Origin: Staphylococcus shinii | GTDB taxonomy: Bacteria; Bacillota; Bacilli; Staphylococcales; Staphylococcaceae | Direction: 5' to 3' | Length of the DNA: 40,690 nt | Assembly: GCF_017583065.1 (NCBI RefSeq) | Contig: NZ_JAGEVL010000009.1 | Coordinates: 1 to 40,690, forward strand | Shown: in pieces, positions 1-10,809 of the stretch | Layout: every line of letters begins with the position of its first letter | How positions within the stretch are numbered: position 1 is the first letter of the stretch | Position numbers and translations under genes: made by a program | The notes under the pieces: model-generated | The model's input: the letters and a program-made list of their open reading frames with translations, nothing else | The model's database searches: none | Told to the model about the DNA's origin: nothing

Positions 1-109
1 AACAAGCTTTGAATTCAAAAAGAAATAATCGCTAGTGTTCGAAAGAACACTCACAGATTAATAACATTTTGGGTTTTCAACCGACTTGTTCGTGTTGAAA
101 GTCAAAAAA
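1..109 (+). other. 3' end of the 16S-23S rRNA spacer
   Basis: Spacer immediately before the 23S gene, cut by the window edge. No tRNA is visible in this part. A short dyad (GTGTTC gaaa GAACAC, 37-52) is present. The last bases (about 104-110) with the first 23S bases can pair with the sequence after the 23S 3' end (about 3022-3038), which would form the usual 23S processing stalk. Confidence 0.8.
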
Positions 110-3032
<2,923 letters not shown>

Positions 3033-3111
3033 TTTTTAAATGTTTTGTTTTGGTTGAATCATATTTTACTTACTATCTAGTTTTGAATGTATAATTTCAT
3101 ACATTTCATTG

Positions 3112-3226
3112 TCTGGTGACAATGGCAAAGAGGTCACACCTGTTCCCATGCCGAACACAGAAGTTAAGCTCTTTAGCGCCGATGGTAGTCGGACTTACGT
3201 TCCGCAAGAGTAGGACGTTGCCAGGC
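3112..3226 (+). rRNA. 5S ribosomal RNA
   Basis: A 115-nt 5S rRNA, from TCTGGTGACAATGGC to GACGTTGCCAGGC, about 80 nt after the 23S gene. The terminal helix forms between TCTGG(T)GAC and the GTTGCCAGG(C) end, and the conserved loop CCCATGCCGAACACAGAAG is present. An intrinsic terminator follows 4 nt later, so this is the last gene of the rRNA operon. Its 3' half is duplicated twice downstream (see 3416 and 3776). Confidence 0.97.
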
Positions 3227-3230
3227 AATT

Positions 3231-3255
3231 AAAGACCCAATAGGGTCTTTTTTTT
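3231..3255 (+). terminator. rRNA operon terminator
   Basis: Intrinsic terminator directly after 5S: AAAGACCC, loop AATA, GGGTCTTT, then a run of eight T. It ends the rRNA transcript. Confidence 0.93.
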
Positions 3256-3415
3256 ATGCGCGAAGAGTTTAACTTCAACGTAAAACAATTGTTGAGAGAA
3301 AGCGTTTGAAGCTGACGAACTAAACGAATGACGAAACGAGCTTACGAGTGGTAAGTGAGTGAGGAAAGCGTGCAAGTGAGAAAAGATGCGAGCGCTTGTC
3401 TCACGACAAGAAAGG
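3256..3415 (+). other. Spacer with first copy of the ~120-bp direct repeat
   Basis: Non-coding. Positions 3252-3292 form a segment repeated near 3498-3537. From 3308 a repeat of about 120 bp begins (to 3428), whose second copy starts exactly 360 bp later at 3668. It is purine-rich with recurring ACGA and GTGAG words. It ends in a small hairpin, CTTGTC tcac GACAAG (3395-3410), just before the 5S fragment. The open frames here look like shadows: they change between copies and have no recognisable product. Confidence 0.75.
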
Positions 3416-3472
3416 TCTTTAGCGCCGATGGTAGTCGGACTTACGTTCCGCAAGAGTAGGACGTTGCCAGGC
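3416..3472 (+). pseudogene. Truncated 5S rRNA copy (3' half only)
   Basis: Identical to 5S positions 3170-3226 (about 57 nt), from TCTTTAGCGCC to the final GCCAGGC, with no 5' half. It cannot form the terminal 5S helix, so it is not a working 5S rRNA. It is joined on its left to the repeat starting at 3308 and keeps the 5S terminator on its right. Offset from the real 5S is 246 bp, pointing to duplication or unequal exchange within the rRNA 3' flank. Confidence 0.85.
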
Positions 3473-3476
3473 AATT

Positions 3477-3500
3477 AAAGACCCAATAGGGTCTTTTTTT
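3477..3500 (+). terminator. Duplicated copy of the rRNA terminator
   Basis: Same hairpin as at 3231-3255 (AAAGACCC/GGGTCTTT) with seven T instead of eight. It belongs to the duplicated 5S tail. The following 38 nt (to 3537) also repeat the DNA after the first terminator, with one visible substitution. Confidence 0.88.
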
Positions 3501-3554
3501 ATGCGCGAAGAGCTTAACTTCAACGTAAAACAATTGTCAGTCGCAACGGAATAC

Positions 3555-3665
3555 ATGAGCAGAAGCTCATGCATAAGTCCCACTAATACAACGAAATATA
3601 ATCTGATAAGAGAGCAACAAGTTTTATCTAAATAAATTAGAAGTTAGAATATAAAAGTGGGACTT
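3555..3665. repeat. Palindromic two-hairpin repeat, copy near the rRNA operon
   Basis: First stem ATGAGC agaa GCTCAT (3555-3570), then GCATAAG. The second, long-range stem is AAGTCCCACT (3575-3584) with AGTGGGACTT (3656-3665). The plan stem 1 - GCATAAG - stem 2 followed by AAT recurs after tuf (40403-40462 and 40551-40610). The stem bases differ there, but the pairing is kept. No protein is encoded. Function unknown. Confidence 0.65.
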
Positions 3666-3667
3666 TA

Positions 3668-3788
3668 GAAGCTGACGAACTAAACGAATGACGAAACGAG
3701 CTTACGAGTGGTAAGTGAGTGAGGAAAGCGTGCAAGTGAGAAAAGATGCGAGCGCTTGTCTCACGACAAGAAAGGTCTTTAGCGCCGA
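3668..3788 (+). repeat. Second copy of the ~120-bp direct repeat
   Basis: Nearly identical to 3308-3428, offset exactly 360 bp, and again ending in the CTTGTC/GACAAG hairpin followed by a 5S 3' fragment. The copies match to the start of that fragment and then diverge. Confidence 0.85.
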
Positions 3789-3832
3789 AGGCAGCAGACT
3801 TACGTTCCGCAAGAGTAGGATGTTGCCAGCCA
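3776..3832 (+). pseudogene. Degenerate third 5S 3' fragment
   Basis: Starts TCTTTAGCGCCGA like the other two copies but has several changes (AAGGCAGCAGACTT in place of ATGGTAGTCGGACTT, and AGGATG in place of AGGACG). It ends at GTTGCCAGCCAATTA. Instead of the terminator, an insertion-sequence-like end starts at about 3838. It is an older, decayed copy of the 5S tail. Confidence 0.75.
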
Positions 3833-4031
3833 ATTATGATGTGCACCCCAAAAATTGGACTAAAAATTTAACTTATGGAATGCATTTTTAAGGGTAAGCA
3901 TTATAAATATGAATTTAAAATAAGCGAATCATTTATTAAAACGACGTTTTAATACGGATCGCCCTTATCAAAAAGTAGTTACTAATATTAATGGATCAAA
4001 ATTATATTTATCTGCATTTATGAATTTATAA
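3833..4031 (+). mobile_element. IS3-family (IS150-type) insertion sequence remnant
   Basis: Starts with an end-like TGTGCACCCCAAAAATTGGAC, similar to IS150-group ends. A short frame from ATG 3875 reads MECIFKGKHYKYEFKISES and stops at 3950, which resembles an OrfA N-terminus. Directly after, in another frame (3951-4031), comes NTDRPYQKVVTNINGSKLYL followed by SAFMNL and a stop. This resembles the OrfB core around TDRPNEKWVTD and the KLYLS segment. The HTH and most of the catalytic domain are missing, so an internal deletion has joined OrfA to OrfB. Not functional. The family call is from memory of the motifs and was not searched. Confidence 0.7.
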
Positions 4032-4045
4032 GGAATACATGAGCT

Positions 4046-5419
4046 TTAAACGCATAAACTATCAATTAATGCATTTGTATGTGCTTCAAGTTCTGAAAAA
4101 GGGATGCCACCAAATCCTAATATAAATTTTACAGATTGTTGCGTAGCATCGTATTGATTAAATGGTGTTATTTTTAATTTATTCATTTCTGCATTTTTTA
4201 GACATTCTTTTATAGAAAGACCATTTTTCACTGTTAAATTAAAATGCATACCAGCTAAGGCACCTTCAATTTCTAATTGATCTTCATAAGGCTTGAGTGC
4301 TTCAATAATAAATTTTAATTTGCGTCTATATAATTTTCTCATTTTGTTTAAGTGTCTTTCAAAGCTCCCTGATTCCATGAAACTTGCCACAATTTTTTGT
4401 AAGTGTGCTGGTACTGTATTACCTTCTTTATGTGCCAAATTATTATACTGACTAAGTAACTTTTTGGGCAAAACAAGATAGGCAATTCTGCAACTGGGAA
4501 ATAGTGATTTAGAGAATGTACTAATATAAATTACTTTATCCTTAGTATCTAAACTTTGTAACGCAGGAATCGGTTTGCCAAAATAGCGAAACTCAGAATC
4601 ATAATCATCTTCAATAATATATCTATTATCACATTCGTGTGCCCATGTAATAAGCTGGGTACGCTTTTTTAAATTCATTACATAACCAGTAGGAAATTGA
4701 TGTGAGGGCGTCACATACGCAATATTGTGATTTGCGGTCTTTAAATAATTAAGCTCAAGGCCAGTTTGATTTACTGGGACTTGCATATAAGGTATTTGTC
4801 TTTTTTCTAATACTTGCTTAATTGGAGGATAACTTGGATTTTCAATAAAGAATTGTGCTTTATTTAAAATGTCTGTTAGCAGGTTAATTAATTGTTCAGT
4901 TGATGATCCTATAATAATTTGTTCAGGGTGACATGATACACCACGGCTGTTGAATAAATAGTGAGCAATTTCTTGTCTTAATGACCACTCACCTTTGGGA
5001 TTTGCATGTTGTAGTAACTGCAATTGATTTATTTCAAAAGCATCTCGGGCATATTTTCTAAACTGTTGAATTGGAAAGTAATCAGTATCAATTTCTGATA
5101 AATTGAATGCATATTTGTAATAAGCATCATGATTATTATTTTGGGATGATAAATATTCATCTGTATTGAATTGTGTTTTTCTATTGATTATAGGTAATGT
5201 TTCAATATCTGAAACGAAATAACCTGAACGTGGTTTAGAGTATATATAACCTTCATCGAGTAGAAATTGATAGGCATGTTCAATTGTTGTATTACTAACT
5301 GAAAGGTGTTGCCCTAATGCGCGTTTAGAAGGAAATTTATCTCCTGATTTATATTGACCTTCAATGATTTGAGTTTTTAAATTTTTATATAAATCGATAT
5401 AAAGATGTGATTTTGACAT
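4046..5419 (-). CDS. pdxR: MocR/PdxR-type regulator (GntR helix-turn-helix plus aminotransferase-like domain)
   Basis: Transcription factor of the MocR/PdxR subgroup, 457 aa from ATG at 5419. Residues about 1-70 are a GntR winged helix (GDKFPSKRALGQHLSVSNTT). From about 100 to the end is a fold-type I aminotransferase-like domain with the PLP lysine in STFSKSLFPSCR (about K304) and the IEDDYDSEFRY aspartate motif. Such proteins sense PLP and control PLP synthesis. It is divergent from pdxS-pdxT with a 97-bp gap, which supports PdxR as the role. A longer TTG start at 5434 would place the GGGGGT ribosome-binding-like sequence inside the gene, so 5419 is preferred. Its 3' end abuts the IS remnant. 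Another MocR-type function remains possible. Confidence 0.85.
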   Translation of the reverse strand: MSKSHLYIDLYKNLKTQIIEGQYKSGDKFPSKRALGQHLSVSNTTIEHAYQFLLDEGYIYSKPRSGYFVSDIETLPIINRKTQFNTDEYLSSQNNNHDAYYKYAFNLSEIDTDYFPIQQFRKYARDAFEINQLQLLQHANPKGEWSLRQEIAHYLFNSRGVSCHPEQIIIGSSTEQLINLLTDILNKAQFFIENPSYPPIKQVLEKRQIPYMQVPVNQTGLELNYLKTANHNIAYVTPSHQFPTGYVMNLKKRTQLITWAHECDNRYIIEDDYDSEFRYFGKPIPALQSLDTKDKVIYISTFSKSLFPSCRIAYLVLPKKLLSQYNNLAHKEGNTVPAHLQKIVASFMESGSFERHLNKMRKLYRRKLKFIIEALKPYEDQLEIEGALAGMHFNLTVKNGLSIKECLKNAEMNKLKITPFNQYDATQQSVKFILGFGGIPFSELEAHTNALIDSLCV

Positions 5420-5516
5420 AAAACTGACCCCCAAAATTAAATTGAAATTGAACCTTTTTAAATACCAGTTTATCTCTTAAAATGAATTTAATCAACTAAG
5501 TAAAGGGGAAAAACAA
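5420..5516. promoter_or_regulatory. pdxR/pdxS divergent control region
   Basis: 97-bp intergenic region carrying both promoters. Two dyads are visible: ATTAAATT (5436-5443) with AATTTAAT (5485-5492), and AAACTG (5421-5426) with CAGTTT (5466-5471). They are candidate PdxR sites, but this is inference. On the plus strand there is no good -35 spaced from the TAAAAT at 5478-5483, which would fit an activator-dependent pdxS promoter. The pdxS ribosome site is AAGGGG at 5503-5508. Confidence 0.45.
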
Positions 5517-6404
5517 ATGTCTAAAGTAACTGGATCAGAGAGAGTTAAAAGAGGAATGGCAGAAATGCAAAAAGGCGGCGTAATTATGGACGTTGTCAAT
5601 GCTGAACAAGCTAAAATAGCAGAGGAAGCAGGAGCAGTTGCAGTAATGGCATTAGAACGTGTACCTTCTGATATTAGGGCTGCTGGTGGTGTTGCACGTA
5701 TGGCTAATCCTAAAATTGTAGAAGAAGTTATGAACGCTGTTTCAATTCCTGTAATGGCAAAAGGACGTATTGGCCATATTACTGAAGCTCGTGTACTTGA
5801 ATCAATGGGTGTAGACTACATTGATGAATCAGAAGTATTAACGCCTGCAGATGAAGAGTATCATCTATTAAAAGACACGTTTACAGTGCCATTTGTATGT
5901 GGATGCCGTAACTTAGGTGAAGCTGCAAGACGTATTGGTGAAGGCGCGGCGATGTTACGTACAAAAGGTGAGCCGGGTACAGGAAACATTGTAGAAGCTG
6001 TTAGACACATGCGTCAAGTTAATGCAGAAGTAAAAAGATTAACAGTGATGAATGATGATGAAATCATGACTGAAGCTAAAAATATTGGAGCGCCATTTGA
6101 AGTATTAAAAAATATTAAAGAAAATGGTAAATTACCTGTTGTTAACTTTGCTGCTGGTGGTGTGGCTACGCCTCAAGACGCAGCACTAATGATGGAATTA
6201 GGTGCAGATGGTGTATTCGTTGGTTCTGGTATATTTAAATCAGAAGATCCAGAAAAATTCGCTAAAGCTATTGTGCAAGCTACAACTCACTACCAAGATT
6301 ATGAATTAATCGGACGTTTAGCTAAAGACTTAGGTACAGCTATGAAAGGTTTAGACATCAATGAATTAACTTTAGAAGAACGTATGCAAGAGCGTGGATG
6401 GTAG
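5517..6404 (+). CDS. pdxS: Pyridoxal 5'-phosphate synthase, PdxS (lyase) subunit
   Basis: Makes PLP (active vitamin B6) from ribose 5-phosphate, glyceraldehyde 3-phosphate and ammonia, in the deoxyxylulose-5-phosphate-independent pathway. 295 aa, full length for the family, a (beta/alpha)8 barrel assembling as a dodecamer. Expected residues are visible: Asp25 in MDVVNAEQ, the first imine lysine K82 in [10 protein letters not shown], the second lysine K150 in [11 protein letters not shown], and the phosphate-binding [11 protein letters not shown] and GVFVGSGIF loops. ATG 5517 has AAGGGG 8 nt upstream. It is the first gene of pdxS-pdxT; the stop and the pdxT start are separated by 1 nt. Likely controlled by the divergent PdxR. 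Confidence 0.97.
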   Translation: MSKVTGSERVKRGMAEMQKGGVIMDVVNAEQAKIAEEAGAVAVMALERVPSDIRAAGGVARMANPKIVEEVMNAVSIPVMAKGRIGHITEARVLESMGVDYIDESEVLTPADEEYHLLKDTFTVPFVCGCRNLGEAARRIGEGAAMLRTKGEPGTGNIVEAVRHMRQVNAEVKRLTVMNDDEIMTEAKNIGAPFEVLKNIKENGKLPVVNFAAGGVATPQDAALMMELGADGVFVGSGIFKSEDPEKFAKAIVQATTHYQDYELIGRLAKDLGTAMKGLDINELTLEERMQERGW

Positions 6405-6405
6405 T

Positions 6406-6984
6406 ATGAAAATTGGTGTACTAGCACTTCAAGGTGCAGTAAGGGAACATATACGTCATATTGAACTTAGCGGTCATGAAGGTATTGCAATTAAGCGTAC
6501 AGAACAATTAGATGACATTGATGGTCTTATTTTACCTGGTGGTGAATCTACTACATTACGTCGATTAATGAATTTATATGGCTTTAAAGAAGCACTACAA
6601 CAATCTACATTACCTATGTTTGGAACGTGTGCTGGATTAATAGTTATGGCTAAGCATATTGTTGGTGAAGAAGGCTATTTAGATAAATTAGACATCACTG
6701 TTCAAAGAAATTCATTTGGTAGACAAGTGGATAGTTTTGAAAGTGAATTAAATGTACAAGGTATCGCAGAAGATATTGAAGGTGTTTTTATTAGAGCGCC
6801 ACATATTGAAGCGACACATGGTGAGGTGTCAGTATTAAGTACAGTGGGTGAAAAAATTGTAGCGGTTCAAGAAGGTCAGTACTTAGGAGTATCCTTCCAT
6901 CCAGAATTAACTGATGACTATAGAATGACACAGTATTTTATAGAAGAAATCGTAAAACCTACTTTGATGATAGAAAATGTATAA
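6406..6984 (+). CDS. pdxT: Pyridoxal 5'-phosphate synthase, PdxT (glutaminase) subunit
   Basis: Glutamine amidotransferase that supplies ammonia to PdxS. 192 aa. The class-I triad is visible: nucleophile Cys75 in FGTCAGL, and His165 and Glu167 in [19 protein letters not shown] forms the oxyanion/substrate region. The start is ATG 6406, 1 nt after the pdxS stop; an upstream in-frame GTG (6394) lies inside pdxS and lacks a separate ribosome site. Translation is probably coupled to pdxS. Confidence 0.96.
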   Translation: MKIGVLALQGAVREHIRHIELSGHEGIAIKRTEQLDDIDGLILPGGESTTLRRLMNLYGFKEALQQSTLPMFGTCAGLIVMAKHIVGEEGYLDKLDITVQRNSFGRQVDSFESELNVQGIAEDIEGVFIRAPHIEATHGEVSVLSTVGEKIVAVQEGQYLGVSFHPELTDDYRMTQYFIEEIVKPTLMIENV

Positions 6985-7392
6985 TAAATAAAACTTCACT
7001 AAAATATATATTATCGTATAAGAATTTAATTAATAAGACACTTCGTTATAAAATGATGAGCAATTATTTTACAAGACGAAGTGTCTCATTTTAGTTTAAA
7101 TAAATTTTGCCTTAGTGATTAGGTATTAAAATTTTAATGATTTGTATAGGGAAGAGTTTAAATTATTGATTTATGTTGTTTGAATAGTAATTATGGACAG
7201 ATTAAGAGATGATTTACTAAGTATCTAAAAAGCACACTTCCATTTGAAAAGAAGTGTGCTTTTTATAGTTTGTTTGCGTTATGTAGCAAGATTTTATTTT
7301 TGTAACAAAAGTAGTTGAGTTTATTTAAATAATTCTTAAACCAAACGAACAAGCAATTTAACATTTATCAATAACTATGTCTAAGTTACATT
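6985..7392. other. 408-bp spacer between pdxT and nupC (convergent ends)
   Basis: No gene seen. It holds an 11-bp inverted repeat AGACACTTCGT/ACGAAGTGTCT (7036-7046 and 7076-7086), whose arms flank a 29-nt AT-rich loop and are followed by CATTTTAG. About 140 bp further is a strong bidirectional terminator (7227-7264). The DNA between and after these is AT-rich with no coding signal. Confidence 0.75.
7227..7264. terminator. Bidirectional terminator between pdxT and nupC
   Basis: AAAAAGCACACTTC, a 10-nt loop, then GAAGTGTGCTTTTT: a perfect 14-bp palindrome with A-run and T-run, so it can stop transcripts from both sides. It lies about 240 bp after pdxT and 130 bp after the nupC stop. Confidence 0.9.
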
Positions 7393-8607
7393 TTAAATAA
7401 AGAATCCGGCAATAGCTGCTGAAATGAATGAAACAAGTGTGGCACCGAATAATAATTTTAGTCCAAAACGTGCTACGATATCACCTTTTTCATTATTAAG
7501 TGATTTAATTGCCCCAGAAATAATTCCGATAGAGCTAAAGTTTGCAAATGATACTACAAATACTGAAATAACGCCTTTAGCATGCGCGCTCATATTTTTA
7601 ATTTCGCTTAAACTTTGCATTGCAACAAATTCATTTGATAGTAATTTAGTAGCCATAATGGATCCAGCTTGTACTGCATCGTCCCAAGGTACACCAATTA
7701 AGAATGCAAACGGTGCAAAGATAAAGCCAATTAGTGTTTGGAAGTCCCAAGTGATACTGCCACCAGATAAACCAGTAAAGATTGCACTAACAACACCATT
7801 AAGTAAGGCGATGATGGCAATATAACCAATTAACATTGCTCCTACGATGACTGCGACTTTAAAACCATCTAGGATATATTCACCTAACATTTCGAAAAAT
7901 GATTGTTTTCCTGATTCACTCTCTTCAACGATAAGTTTATCTTCTTTAGCATCAACTTTATAAGGATTGATGATAGAAGCAATAATGAAACCGCCAAAAA
8001 GATTTAGTACAACGGCTGTAACTACAAAACGTGGTTCAATTAATGTGAAATAAGCCCCGATAATTGAAGCTGATACAGTAGACATTGCAGAAGCTGTTAA
8101 AGTATATAGACGTTGTTTAGGAATATGTGCTAATTCCTTTTTCAATGAAATAAATACTTCAGATTGTCCTAAAATTGCTGCTGCAACAGCATTATATGAT
8201 TCTAAACGACCCATACCATTAATTTTCGAAATGGCTAAACCTAAAACATTAATAATCCAAGGTAGGATTCTTGTATATTGTAAAATACCAATCAAAGCTG
8301 AAATGAACACGATTGGTAATAATACATTAAAGAAGAAAGGCGGGTTATCTGGATCTACAAATTCAAATCCACCAAACACAAAGTTCACACCTTCTGCTGC
8401 TTTTGCTAATAAATAATTAAATCCGTCTGATATGCCACCAATAACTGTAATCCCAAATTTTGTTTTGAGTAAAATAAATGCGAATACTAATTGTATTACA
8501 AGTAATAAACCGACATATTGCCAACGAATATTTTTTCTATCTGAGCTAAATAGAAACGCCAATGCAAGAAACACTGCTATCCCAATTAAACCAATAATAA
8601 TATGCAT
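7393..8607 (-). CDS. nupC: NupC-family nucleoside transporter (concentrative, CNT)
   Basis: Integral membrane proton- or sodium-coupled nucleoside importer, 404 aa, the usual length for bacterial CNT proteins. Hydrophobic segments run through the protein. Family-typical stretches are visible: GQSEVFISLK, SASMSTVSASIIGAYF, FIFAPFAFLIGVPWDDA, and the C-terminal FANFSSIGIISGAI. The start is ATG 8607, with AAAGGG about 11 nt upstream on the minus strand. An extended -10-like TGTATTAT lies on the minus strand at 8643-8650, but I see no convincing -35. It is divergent from ctsR. The substrate (pyrimidine or purine nucleosides) cannot be told from sequence alone. Confidence 0.93.
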   Translation of the reverse strand: MHIIIGLIGIAVFLALAFLFSSDRKNIRWQYVGLLLVIQLVFAFILLKTKFGITVIGGISDGFNYLLAKAAEGVNFVFGGFEFVDPDNPPFFFNVLLPIVFISALIGILQYTRILPWIINVLGLAISKINGMGRLESYNAVAAAILGQSEVFISLKKELAHIPKQRLYTLTASAMSTVSASIIGAYFTLIEPRFVVTAVVLNLFGGFIIASIINPYKVDAKEDKLIVEESESGKQSFFEMLGEYILDGFKVAVIVGAMLIGYIAIIALLNGVVSAIFTGLSGGSITWDFQTLIGFIFAPFAFLIGVPWDDAVQAGSIMATKLLSNEFVAMQSLSEIKNMSAHAKGVISVFVVSFANFSSIGIISGAIKSLNNEKGDIVARFGLKLLFGATLVSFISAAIAGFFI

Positions 8608-8700
8608 AAGTCATTCATCCCTTTTAATTTTTCTTAACTTCTATAATACAATAAATTAGATAGCACTTACATCTTTAATTAAAAATTTTTAAAACATATT

Positions 8701-8750
8701 GGTTGAAAAAGGTCAAAGTTGGTCATATAATATAGTCAAAGAAGGTCAAA
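8701..8750 (+). promoter_or_regulatory. ctsR promoter overlaid by CtsR heptad operators
   Basis: A near-consensus sigma-A promoter, TTGAAA (8703-8708), 17-bp spacer, TATAAT (8726-8731). The CtsR operator is a direct heptad repeat (GGTCAAA-NNN-GGTCAAA). Here GGTTGAA-aaa-GGTCAAA-gtt-GGTCATA (8701-8727) covers the -35, the spacer and the start of the -10. A second pair, AGTCAAA-gaa-GGTCAAA (8734-8750), covers the start site. Bound CtsR would block RNA polymerase until heat or other protein stress. Confidence 0.92.
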
Positions 8751-8763
8751 AGAGGTGATAATC

Positions 8764-9225
8764 ATGCACAACATGTCTGACATCATAGAACAATACATTA
8801 AAAAGTTATTTGAAGACACCAATGAAGACGTTGTAGAAATTCAACGTGCCAATATTGCACAGCGCTTTGACTGTGTGCCTTCCCAGCTTAATTATGTAAT
8901 CAAAACACGCTTTACAAATGAGCACGGCTATGAGATTGAGAGTAAAAGAGGTGGTGGCGGATATATTCGAATCACCAAAATTGAAAACAGAGATGAGACA
9001 GGTTACATTAATCATTTACTTCAATTAGTTGGTCCATCTATTTCACAACAGCAAGCATATTACATTGTAGATGGCTTATTGGATAAAAATTACATTAATG
9101 AACGTGAAGCAAAAATGATACATGCCGTTATAGACAGAGAGACATTAAAAATGGATGTATTATCCAGAGATATCATTCGAGCAAATATTATAAAACGGTT
9201 ATTGCATGTTATAAATTATTATTAA
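8764..9225 (+). CDS. ctsR: CtsR, repressor of class III stress genes
   Basis: Represses clpC, clpP and other heat-shock genes by binding GGTCAAA heptad repeats; heat and McsB relieve it. 153 aa. N-terminal winged helix (about 1-75) with the [17 protein letters not shown] recognition region, and the glycine-rich wing/thermosensor [10 protein letters not shown] (about 61-70). The C-terminal four-helix dimer domain follows. ATG 8764 is preferred over an in-frame GTG at 8755, because AGAGGTG (8751-8757), the ribosome site, overlaps that GTG. First gene of ctsR-mcsA-mcsB-clpC, with its own operators upstream, so it is autoregulated. Confidence 0.97.
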   Translation: MHNMSDIIEQYIKKLFEDTNEDVVEIQRANIAQRFDCVPSQLNYVIKTRFTNEHGYEIESKRGGGGYIRITKIENRDETGYINHLLQLVGPSISQQQAYYIVDGLLDKNYINEREAKMIHAVIDRETLKMDVLSRDIIRANIIKRLLHVINYY

Positions 9226-9241
9226 ATTGAGGTGTTTCGTC

Positions 9242-9793
9242 GTGCTATGCGAGAATTGTCATTTGAATGAAGCAGAAGTGAAATTGGCAGTGAAAGGTCA
9301 AGATGGTATAAATGAAAAATGGGTTTGTTCTACATGTGCACAAGGTGGCAATCCGTGGACTCAAAATCAACAAATACAATCCCAAGATGATATTGAAGGC
9401 GCATTTGTAGTAAAGCAAATCTTACAGCACTTAGCTGCTAAGCACGGTATCGATTTTGACGAAATTGCTTTTAAAGAAGAAAAACGATGTCCTACTTGTC
9501 ATATGACATTAAAAGATATCGCACATGTTGGTAAATTTGGTTGTTCAGATTGCTATGCGACATTCAAAGAGGACATCGTTGATATTGTACGACGCGTACA
9601 AGGTGGTCAAATTGAACATGTAGGAAAAACACCACATTCTTCACATAGAAAGTTAGCATTAAAAAAACAAATAGAAGAAAAAAGTTCCTATTTAAAACAA
9701 TTGATAGAAGAACAGAACTTTGAAGAAGCCGCCGTTGTTCGTGATGAAATTAAAGCATTGAAAGAAGATGGCGAGGTGAAGCATGATGAGTAA
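9242..9793 (+). CDS. mcsA: McsA, zinc-binding activator of the McsB arginine kinase
   Basis: Adaptor that activates McsB and helps turn off CtsR. 183 aa from GTG 9242. Cysteine pairs for zinc: C3/C6, C29/C32, C83/C86 and C101/C104 (CENC, CSTC, CPTC, CSDC). A C-terminal UVR-type segment (about 136-171, [18 protein letters not shown]) matches the family's partner-binding helix pair. GAGGTG at 9229-9234 is 7 nt before the GTG; a TTG at 9227 would include that site in the coding region. It overlaps mcsB by 11 nt, so translation is probably coupled. Confidence 0.95.
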   Translation: MLCENCHLNEAEVKLAVKGQDGINEKWVCSTCAQGGNPWTQNQQIQSQDDIEGAFVVKQILQHLAAKHGIDFDEIAFKEEKRCPTCHMTLKDIAHVGKFGCSDCYATFKEDIVDIVRRVQGGQIEHVGKTPHSSHRKLALKKQIEEKSSYLKQLIEEQNFEEAAVVRDEIKALKEDGEVKHDE

Positions 9794-10796
9794 AAATGAT
9801 ATTAGTGCATACATGAGTGAATGGATGCGTGATAGAGAAGAAAGCCCGATTGTCATGTCTTCGCGAATACGATTGGCAAGAAATTTAGAAAATCATGTGC
9901 ACCCATTAATGTTTTTATCTGAACAAGATGGTTTTCGAATAATTAATGATGTACAAGATGCGCTTCCTGACTTGTCTGTACAGCGCTTAGATTCAATGGA
10001 TCAACAAAGCAAATACAAGCTTGTCGCGAAACATCTTATAAGTCCAGAATTAATAAGACAACCTGCTTCTGCCGTATTACTCAATGAAGATGAATCTTTA
10101 AGCATTATGATTAATGAAGAAGATCATATTCGTATTCAAGCCATGGGTAACGATTTATCACTATCATCTTTATATGAAAAAGCTTCTAAAATTGATGATC
10201 AACTTGATAGTGAATTAGATGTAAGTTTTGATGAAACTTTAGGTTATTTAACAACATGCCCTACTAATATTGGAACAGGCATGCGTGCTAGTGTGATGTT
10301 GCATTTGCCTGGTTTGACAATAATGAAACGTATGAATCGTATTGCTCAAACAATTAATCGTTTCGGTTTTACAATTAGAGGTATTTATGGAGAAGGATCC
10401 CAAGTTTATGGTCATATATACCAAATTTCAAATCAACTTACTTTAGGTAAAACAGAAGAAGAAATCATTGAAAGTTTATCAGAGGTAGTGCAACAAATTA
10501 TTAATGAAGAAATGCAAATTCGCGAACGATTAAACCGACATAATCATATTGAAACACTAGACAGAGTATATCGTTCGTTAGGAATATTAAAATATAGTAG
10601 ACTAATATCTATGGAGGAAGCTTCGCTAAGATTAAGTGAAGTGAAACTTGGTTTAGATTTAGGCTATATTGAATTAGAAGACTTCAAGTTTAACGAGTTA
10701 ATGGTTGCAATACAATCGCCATTCTTATTAGACGAAGAAGATGATAGAGCAGTTAATGAAAAAAGAGCAGATATATTAAGAGAACATATAAATTAG
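9783..10796 (+). CDS. mcsB: McsB, protein arginine kinase
   Basis: Phosphorylates arginines on CtsR and on misfolded proteins, which marks them for ClpC-ClpP degradation. 337 aa, related to phosphagen (creatine/arginine) kinases. The ATP-binding SSRIRLARN motif (about 26-34) and the catalytic-loop [14 protein letters not shown] (about 157-170) are intact. The C-terminal region keeps the phospho-arginine reading fold expected in McsB. The start is ATG 9783 inside mcsA, with ATG 9786 as an equally plausible in-frame alternative; GAGGTG lies at 9772-9777. The stop overlaps the clpC ribosome site. Confidence 0.96.
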   Translation: MMSKNDISAYMSEWMRDREESPIVMSSRIRLARNLENHVHPLMFLSEQDGFRIINDVQDALPDLSVQRLDSMDQQSKYKLVAKHLISPELIRQPASAVLLNEDESLSIMINEEDHIRIQAMGNDLSLSSLYEKASKIDDQLDSELDVSFDETLGYLTTCPTNIGTGMRASVMLHLPGLTIMKRMNRIAQTINRFGFTIRGIYGEGSQVYGHIYQISNQLTLGKTEEEIIESLSEVVQQIINEEMQIRERLNRHNHIETLDRVYRSLGILKYSRLISMEEASLRLSEVKLGLDLGYIELEDFKFNELMVAIQSPFLLDEEDDRAVNEKRADILREHIN

Positions 10797-10809
10797 GAGG
10801 TCATACTAT

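Noticed and set aside
1..109. tRNA gene in the 16S-23S spacer
   Set aside because: No cloverleaf or TTCGAATC-type T-arm is seen. The part before the window cannot be judged.
3229..3846. Minus-strand frames with a shared serine-rich peptide
   Set aside because: They arise because the same non-coding repeat is present twice. They change outside the repeat and cross the 5S fragments and terminators.
7424..8659. Plus-strand frames opposite nupC
   Set aside because: Antisense shadows of a clear membrane-protein gene; no ribosome sites.
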